Of a stretch of 64,000 bases of DNA, positions 59,740-64,000 are shown in pieces. This DNA is from Shewanella jiangmenensis (GTDB lineage Bacteria > Pseudomonadota > Gammaproteobacteria > Enterobacterales > Shewanellaceae): positions 124,001-188,000 of the forward strand of contig NZ_JAHEPS010000006.1 of NCBI RefSeq assembly GCF_018596335.1, written 5' to 3'. Each line of letters opens with the position of its first letter. Within the stretch, counting starts at the first letter, position 1. The translations under genes were made by a program, and so were the position numbers. The notes under the pieces were generated by a model that was not told the origin of the DNA, made no database searches, and worked only from the letters and a program-made list of their open reading frames with translations.

Positions 59740-60318
59740 ATGATACACACAAACGCAAAGCAGCGCGCCGGCGCTCGGCTTTTAGGCTCAAGTGTCAGAG
59801 GCTTGAAGGTTCAAGCCTCTAAGGTCAAAGCCTCGAAGGTCTCGGGCGTGCTGTTTATCGCAGCGGCCATGCTCTCGCTCACAGGCTGTGGTGACGATGT
59901 GGGCAAGGTGAGCCTTGGACTTTTTACAACCAAGGATGTGGTGATAGAGGCGCAGGGCGATCCCAAGGTGCCGGGTGTTACCTGCCATATCAGCCGGGTA
60001 AAGGCCGATTTGTCGTTGGCCGATCCGTCCGACATGTCGATAAGTTGCCGCCAGACCGGGCCCATCAGCGCCGCTGATATTGCCGCCATTGATAAAAGCA
60101 AGGAAGGCGAGGTGGTGTTTTCAAGCTCCTTGAGTGTGCTTTTCAAGACATTGAAAGTGAGGCGGATTTACGATTCTGGCTCGCAAACGCTGCTGTATTT
60201 GTCGTACTCCACCAAAGAAACCTCCGGCAGCCACAAGCACTCGCTCTCCACCGTACCGCTGTTTGGCACCGACGCCTGGCAGGCGCCGGTAGCTTCCAGC
60301 CCAGGCAAGGGTAACTGA
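59740..60318 (+). CDS. creA: CreA-family protein as a lipoprotein
   Basis: A 192-residue protein matching CreA: DVVIEAQGDPKVPGVTCHISR, in parts VVIEAQGDPKVPGVTC and ISRVKADLSLADPS, then SISCRQTGPIS, EGEVVFSSSLSVLFKTLKV and YLSYSTKETSGS. The paired cysteines are conserved. Unlike E. coli CreA (157 residues, simple signal) it has a lipobox MLSLTGC (Cys50 region) behind a long n-region with a KVQAS/KVKAS repeat. ATG 59740 is preceded by AGAGGGA. CreA is exported; function unknown. Confidence 0.85.
   Translation: MIHTNAKQRAGARLLGSSVRGLKVQASKVKASKVSGVLFIAAAMLSLTGCGDDVGKVSLGLFTTKDVVIEAQGDPKVPGVTCHISRVKADLSLADPSDMSISCRQTGPISAADIAAIDKSKEGEVVFSSSLSVLFKTLKVRRIYDSGSQTLLYLSYSTKETSGSHKHSLSTVPLFGTDAWQAPVASSPGKGN
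59806..59847 (+). repeat. 15-nt tandem repeat in the creA n-region
   Basis: AAGGTTCAAGCCTCT (59806-59820), AAGGTCAAAGCCTCG (59821-59835) and a partial third copy, encoding KVQAS-KVKAS-KVSG. Confidence 0.85.
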
Positions 60319-60393
60319 GCTTGATAAGTCAGGGCTTTATAAGTCAGAGCTTTATAAATCATAGCTTTATAAATCAGGGCGTTATCAAGCAGA
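60319..60393. repeat. five 15-nt tandem repeats starting at the creA stop codon
   Basis: GCTTGATAAGTCAGG, GCTTTATAAGTCAGA, GCTTTATAAATCATA, GCTTTATAAATCAGG, GCGTTATCAAGCAGA, beginning at the base after the creA TGA (60316-60318). Confidence 0.9.
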
Positions 60394-60450
60394 GCTGCAA
60401 ACAGCGTTGAATGCTCCAGAAGTTCATAAAGACAAAAGCTCATCAAGACA

Positions 60451-60480
60451 AAAGCCCGGCACGTGCCGGGCTTTGTTTTT
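60451..60480. terminator. two-way terminator between creA and carbonic anhydrase gene
   Basis: AAAGCCCGGCAC (60451-60462) / GTGCCGGGCTTT (60463-60474), a perfect palindrome that folds with a small central loop, T-rich on the right and A-rich on the left. Confidence 0.85.
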
Positions 60481-60505
60481 GGGTAGGTTTAACCTACATC
60501 ACTTT

Positions 60506-60540
60506 TGAACCGCCGTTATTGAACCGCCGTTATTGAACCA
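60506..60540. repeat. 14-nt tandem repeat over the carbonic anhydrase stop codon
   Basis: TGAACCGCCGTTAT twice without mismatch (60506-60519, 60520-60533), then TGAACCA. The gene's stop codon (60530-60532) lies in the second copy. Confidence 0.88.
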
Positions 60541-61270
60541 CGATGCGGGCGTTAACCGGCTGCACCGGACGGGCATTGTTCGGATACAGTTTGGTAAAGG
60601 CCTTCAGCTCATCGGCTGACAGGGTTTGCACATCTTTAAGCACCACCCAGCGTACGCCCTCAGAGCAGGGAGGCGTGGTCAACGAGCCGCTGAAGCGGTA
60701 GTAATCCAGCGACTTGGGGAAAAAGGCGTTTGGCGACAGCTCGCCGCTGAAGGGCACGGCATCCGATGCAGATTTGGGGTAAGCGCCGGACAGGGTAGCA
60801 AAACCGCTGTTGGAGGCACCTTCTTCAAACATGATGCCAATCACCGCCAGGCGGCCGTCGCTGTCGGCATGAACAAAGTGGGCTTCGAGCGGATATTGCT
60901 TGCCATTGATGGTGTTTTCGCTCGGCGCATGCATGTGTACCTGCTTGAGTTCGAAGCGGTTGCCTTCCAGCGTCAGGCTGTTGCCTTCACCAAAGTTGGC
61001 CTGCAGAGTGTGACCGTTATTGATAACGCTGGTCACCTTGCCCTGATAGTCGAGTTGTAGCGGTGACAGCGGAGCATCAGCCACGGGACGAATGTCGATT
61101 GGGCTTTGGTTGACGCCGTCTTTACAGAGGGCGAATTCACTTTTGAGTGAGCCCCAGTACTCAGGGGCGCCTTTTCCTTCGTAAGACCAGTGGCCGTCGC
61201 CGGCAAGGGCATTGCCGCAAACGGCCAGCAAGGCGCCGGCAATCAATGTCTTGGTGAATGAAATGCTCAT
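60530..61270 (-). CDS. periplasmic alpha-carbonic anhydrase
   Basis: Interconverts CO2 and bicarbonate. 246 residues with a signal peptide (cleavage near GNALA-GDG, residue ~23). Zinc ligands His112 and His114 (VHMHAPSEN) and His131 (EAHFVHAD); the substrate region LTTPPCSEGVRW and a disulfide between Cys49 and the TPPC cysteine are present. Leftward and monocistronic. Its 3' end carries a tandem repeat that includes the stop codon. Confidence 0.96.
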   Translation of the reverse strand: MSISFTKTLIAGALLAVCGNALAGDGHWSYEGKGAPEYWGSLKSEFALCKDGVNQSPIDIRPVADAPLSPLQLDYQGKVTSVINNGHTLQANFGEGNSLTLEGNRFELKQVHMHAPSENTINGKQYPLEAHFVHADSDGRLAVIGIMFEEGASNSGFATLSGAYPKSASDAVPFSGELSPNAFFPKSLDYYRFSGSLTTPPCSEGVRWVVLKDVQTLSADELKAFTKLYPNNARPVQPVNARIVVQ

Positions 61271-61385
61271 GTCAGTTTCCTTTTCTACTTGTTTTTCACT
61301 ATTGAAAGTTCACTTGACGCTAAAGTAGAGATGCAAACTTAACTGAGACTTAACATTTGCCCTGTGTGGCCGTCGCCATTAGACA

Positions 61386-61411
61386 AAAACCTCACAAAAG
61401 TGAGGTTTTTA
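61386..61411. terminator. terminator of metC (two-way)
   Basis: AAAACCTCAC (61386-61395) / GTGAGGTTTT (61400-61409), loop AAAA. Downstream of the leftward metC gene. Confidence 0.85.
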
Positions 61412-61483
61412 GTATAAACGCATGCTGTGCTGAAACCTGTTGGCAGCAAGTATGCGCTAAAACCAAGTGTTTGGCGGCGGTAA

Positions 61484-62677
61484 TTACCGCCCCATCAGTT
61501 GGTTATAACGGGCAAAACCCTGCTCCAGATCGGCAATCAAATCCTCCGGATCTTCAAGACCAATGTGCACCCGAATAAGCGGCTTGCTGCTATCCCATGT
61601 GGTGGCCGAGCGAATATTCTGAATACCGTTCACCCACAGGATAAGGCTTTCAAACCCGCCCCAGGAAAAGCCCATTTTGAAGTGATCCATACCCTCGACA
61701 AAGGCCTGCATGGCGTCACTGCTGCCGTCTTTTAGCACGAACGAGAAAAGGCCGTTGCTCGCGGTAAAGTCACGTTTAAAAAACGCGTGGCCCGGGCAAC
61801 TTGGGAAGGCCGGATGGCGCAGATGATCCACTTCTGGGCGCGCCGCAAGCCAATTGGCAACGGCGAGGGCATTCTTTTCGTGCTGCGCCATCCGTACTCC
61901 CAGGGTACGAAGGCCGCGCGCGGCAAGATACACATCGTCCGGCGAGGTGGTTTGCCCAAGCAGGTAGCTGTGCTCACGCAGTTTGTCCCAATGGGCGGCA
62001 TTGGCGGTGGCGGTGCCGATCATCACATCCGAGTGGCCGACAATATACTTGGTGGCTGCCTGAATCGAAATGTCGACCCCAAGCTCAAACGGGCGGCTGT
62101 TGATGGGCGATGCCCAGGTGTTATCAAGAATAACCACCATGCCATGTTCATGGGCGATGCGGGCGAGGGTGGGTACGTCCTGTACTTCCATGGTGATGGA
62201 GCCGGGTGACTCGACAAACAGCACCTTGGTATTGGGGCGGATAAGCGCCTGAATTCCTTCGCCAATCAACGGATCGTAATAGGTGGTTTCGATGCCGTAA
62301 TTGGCCAGCAGCTTGTTGCACAGGTCGCGGGTGGGCTCGTACACGCTGTCAACCATCAAGAGGTGATCGCCTGCTTTAAGAAACGCGAGCAGCGCCGCTG
62401 AAATCGCGGCGGCGCCACTGGGATACAGCGCCGTGCCAGCGCCGCCTTCAAGCCCGGCAATGGCAGCCTGAAACCCAAAATGGGTTGGGGTGCCGCGCCG
62501 GCCATAAAAGAGCTCGCCTTCATGCTTGTGCTTGGCCGCGTGGCGCATGTCATCAAGGGTATCGAATACCACAGTCGATGCGCGGAACACCGGCGGGTTA
62601 ATGACGCCTTTGCTGTATTTCTTTTCCCGCCCAAGACTCACGATTTTGGTGGCGGTTTTCATGGATTTATCTGACAT
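61484..62677 (-). CDS. metC: cystathionine beta-lyase
   Basis: PLP-dependent trans-sulfuration enzyme giving homocysteine from cystathionine. 397 residues; the PLP lysine is in QAATKYIVGHSDVMIG, with conserved FYGRRGTPT, YPSGAAAISAALLAFL and DNTWASPINSRP. It belongs to the MetC branch of the Cys/Met fold-I family by size and sequence. ATG 62677 has AGGAAG upstream; the longer frame to 62800 is not a real start. Monocistronic, leftward. Confidence 0.94.
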   Translation of the reverse strand: MSDKSMKTATKIVSLGREKKYSKGVINPPVFRASTVVFDTLDDMRHAAKHKHEGELFYGRRGTPTHFGFQAAIAGLEGGAGTALYPSGAAAISAALLAFLKAGDHLLMVDSVYEPTRDLCNKLLANYGIETTYYDPLIGEGIQALIRPNTKVLFVESPGSITMEVQDVPTLARIAHEHGMVVILDNTWASPINSRPFELGVDISIQAATKYIVGHSDVMIGTATANAAHWDKLREHSYLLGQTTSPDDVYLAARGLRTLGVRMAQHEKNALAVANWLAARPEVDHLRHPAFPSCPGHAFFKRDFTASNGLFSFVLKDGSSDAMQAFVEGMDHFKMGFSWGGFESLILWVNGIQNIRSATTWDSSKPLIRVHIGLEDPEDLIADLEQGFARYNQLMGR

Positions 62678-62982
62678 AGGCTTCCTGAACTGGGATATCC
62701 GAATTTTGGCCATCTTACCATGCAGACGGCTGAAATCCAGTTCACAGGCAGGGGATAAGGCGGCCTTAGTGTCAGCCTGGGCTGACACGCCCGCGAACAA
62801 CAGTCATGGGCAACCTCACGGTATTGTTAACAGACCTCGAGCCCTTTGCATCAAGGCAGGGAATCTGTGCGCTAAGGCGGGGAGAGTGGCAACGGTAGCC
62901 TGTGCCTCTGTTGCAGTAGCGTCAGTCCTTGGAAAGCAGAGTATCTGACGGGCACTCATTGCAGAAGTATTCCAAGTACAAG

Positions 62983-63026
62983 CATCAACGGCTCAGCCCA
63001 TGAACGACTCAGCCCATCAACAGCCA
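62983..63026. repeat. 16-nt tandem repeat over the stop codon of the GGDEF-EAL gene
   Basis: CATCAACGGCTCAGCC (62983-62998), CATGAACGACTCAGCC (62999-63014) and a third partial copy that contains the stop codon (63017-63019). The spacer 62678-62982 holds no gene. Confidence 0.85.
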
Positions 63027-64000
63027 CAGAGCGACAGTGCCGCCTCGATGGCGAGTGGCCGATAATAGTAGTAGCCCTGTACGTAACGCACCCCGAGGGC
63101 TGCGAGCAAATCAAGCTGCGCCTCGGTTTCAACGCCTTCGACTATAATGCGCTTGCCAAGCTCGTCTCCAAGGCGCAGCACACAGTTAAGCACGGCAACT
63201 GCATCCGGGCTTTGGTCGAGGGAGGCGACAAACGCCCGGTCGACCTTGATGATTTGCACCGGCAGGTTGAGAAGGTAGCTTAAGGATGAAAATCCGACCC
63301 CAAAGTCATCAAGACAAATGACAAAGCCCAACTGATGCAACTTTTTAAGATGCGATATCGCTTCATCCGACTGAATAAGCACGCTTTCGGTGACTTCAAG
63401 CTCGACCTCGTCAAAGGCGATGCCAGCCTGCTCAAATACGGCGGCAAGCTCGGTGACAAAACTGCCATATTGCAGTGAATTGGCCGAGATATTGATGGAG
63501 ACGGGCAGTGTAAGGGCGGGGTATTGGCGGCGAATATCGCAGTACGCCCTTGCGATATAGAGGTCGAACTCATAGTAAAGCCCGGATTTTTCAACCTGCG
63601 GCATAAAGTCGCCGGGCGGAATAAGGCCTTTTTGCGGATGTTGCCAACGCACCAGCGCTTCGTAGCCGATAAGGTTGCCACTTTGTACCTCAACCTTGGG
63701 CTGCAACATTAAAAACAGCTCATTATTTTCAAGCGCATTACGCAGGTCACTGATAATACTGACATTGTCCAGCAAGGCACGCTGATAGCCGTGGCTGTAG
63801 TCTTCACCCGCGCCGCGCCTGTGGGCCTTGGCGTAGCGTAGCGCCGCTTCGGCCTGACTGATGAGTTCACTCATATCGCACCGCTCCAGCCGTTCATACT
63901 GGCTGGCTCCGAGGGTGATGCTGAAACGAATTTTGTCTTTACAGGTCGCAAGGGCGGAAGTGAGCTGCACCGCAAGGTCTTTGGCCGGCATGGTGCTGCC
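63017..64000 (-). CDS. GGDEF-EAL domain c-di-GMP protein (5' part outside window)
   Basis: The frame is open to the right edge, so only the last ~328 residues are seen: the C-terminal end of a GGDEF domain (SITLGASQYERLERCDMSELISQAEAAL, read as FSITLGASQ and LISQAEAALRYAKAHR) and a complete EAL domain from about residue 75. EAL motif YEALVRW, NISANSL, ELEVTESVL, LDDFGVGFSSL, IKVDRAF, EGVET and QGYYYYRPL are intact, so phosphodiesterase activity is likely. The GGDEF signature itself lies outside the window. Sensory input not visible. Confidence 0.93.
   Translation of the reverse strand, partial: GSTMPAKDLAVQLTSALATCKDKIRFSITLGASQYERLERCDMSELISQAEAALRYAKAHRRGAGEDYSHGYQRALLDNVSIISDLRNALENNELFLMLQPKVEVQSGNLIGYEALVRWQHPQKGLIPPGDFMPQVEKSGLYYEFDLYIARAYCDIRRQYPALTLPVSINISANSLQYGSFVTELAAVFEQAGIAFDEVELEVTESVLIQSDEAISHLKKLHQLGFVICLDDFGVGFSSLSYLLNLPVQIIKVDRAFVASLDQSPDAVAVLNCVLRLGDELGKRIIVEGVETEAQLDLLAALGVRYVQGYYYYRPLAIEAALSLCGC

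Overview
The window is ordinary, gene-dense chromosome of a gammaproteobacterium. The best fit is Shewanella or a close relative in the Alteromonadales. Evidence is the gene order purB-hflD-mnmA-nudJ-rluE next to cspD/clpS-clpA/infA/bpt-aat, a monomeric NADP isocitrate dehydrogenase, a leucine-type dehydrogenase, and the block pabC-mltG-tmk-holB-PilZ-tatD. This assignment comes from recognised proteins and synteny, not from a database search. I see no rRNA, tRNA, transposase, prophage or CRISPR array.

Layout. 1-3.3 kb: end of a DUF1285-like gene, a MarR regulator, a small tail-anchored protein, leucine dehydrogenase and a DUF4826 protein. 3.4-9.4 kb (leftward): ribosomal oxygenase roxA, purB, hflD, mnmA, nudJ, rluE. 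9.6-17 kb: icd, cspD, and an N-degron block (clpS-clpA adaptor/unfoldase plus the aminoacyl-protein transferases aat and bpt) with infA. 17-30.8 kb: glycine-zipper protein, Nif3, metG, mrp, udk, dcd, the pabC-to-tatD operon, rsmF and a nucleoside-gate membrane protein. 30.9-41.3 kb: an ECF sigma factor/ChrR anti-sigma pair with a stand-alone LON-domain gene, methyltransferase, lipocalin, cheV, mltB, slyD-like FKBP, an APH-like kinase and a carboxylesterase. 41.6-53.3 kb: 5'-nucleotidase lipoprotein, small heat-shock protein, ilvIH, Bcr/CflA transporter, MocR regulator with divergent LysE exporter, SulP transporter. 53.5-64 kb: ppk-ppx, an Hsp70-like yegD, creA-like lipoprotein, alpha-carbonic anhydrase, metC and the start-truncated end of a GGDEF-EAL protein.

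Regulation readable from sequence: two matching ECF-type promoters (TGATCC-N16-CGTA) upstream of the LON gene and of rpoE-chrR; a heat-shock promoter plus a ROSE-like RNA thermometer before the small heat-shock gene; a terminator-like hairpin in the leucine dehydrogenase leader; repeated motifs between the MocR gene and lysE.

The most unusual property is a recurring set of short degenerate tandem repeats. Each locus has its own unit of about 12-30 nt. They lie at gene 3' ends (several overlap the stop codon), in spacers, and inside disordered protein segments. Units inside genes are always multiples of three; those outside often are not. This looks like an ongoing local duplication process rather than an inserted element.
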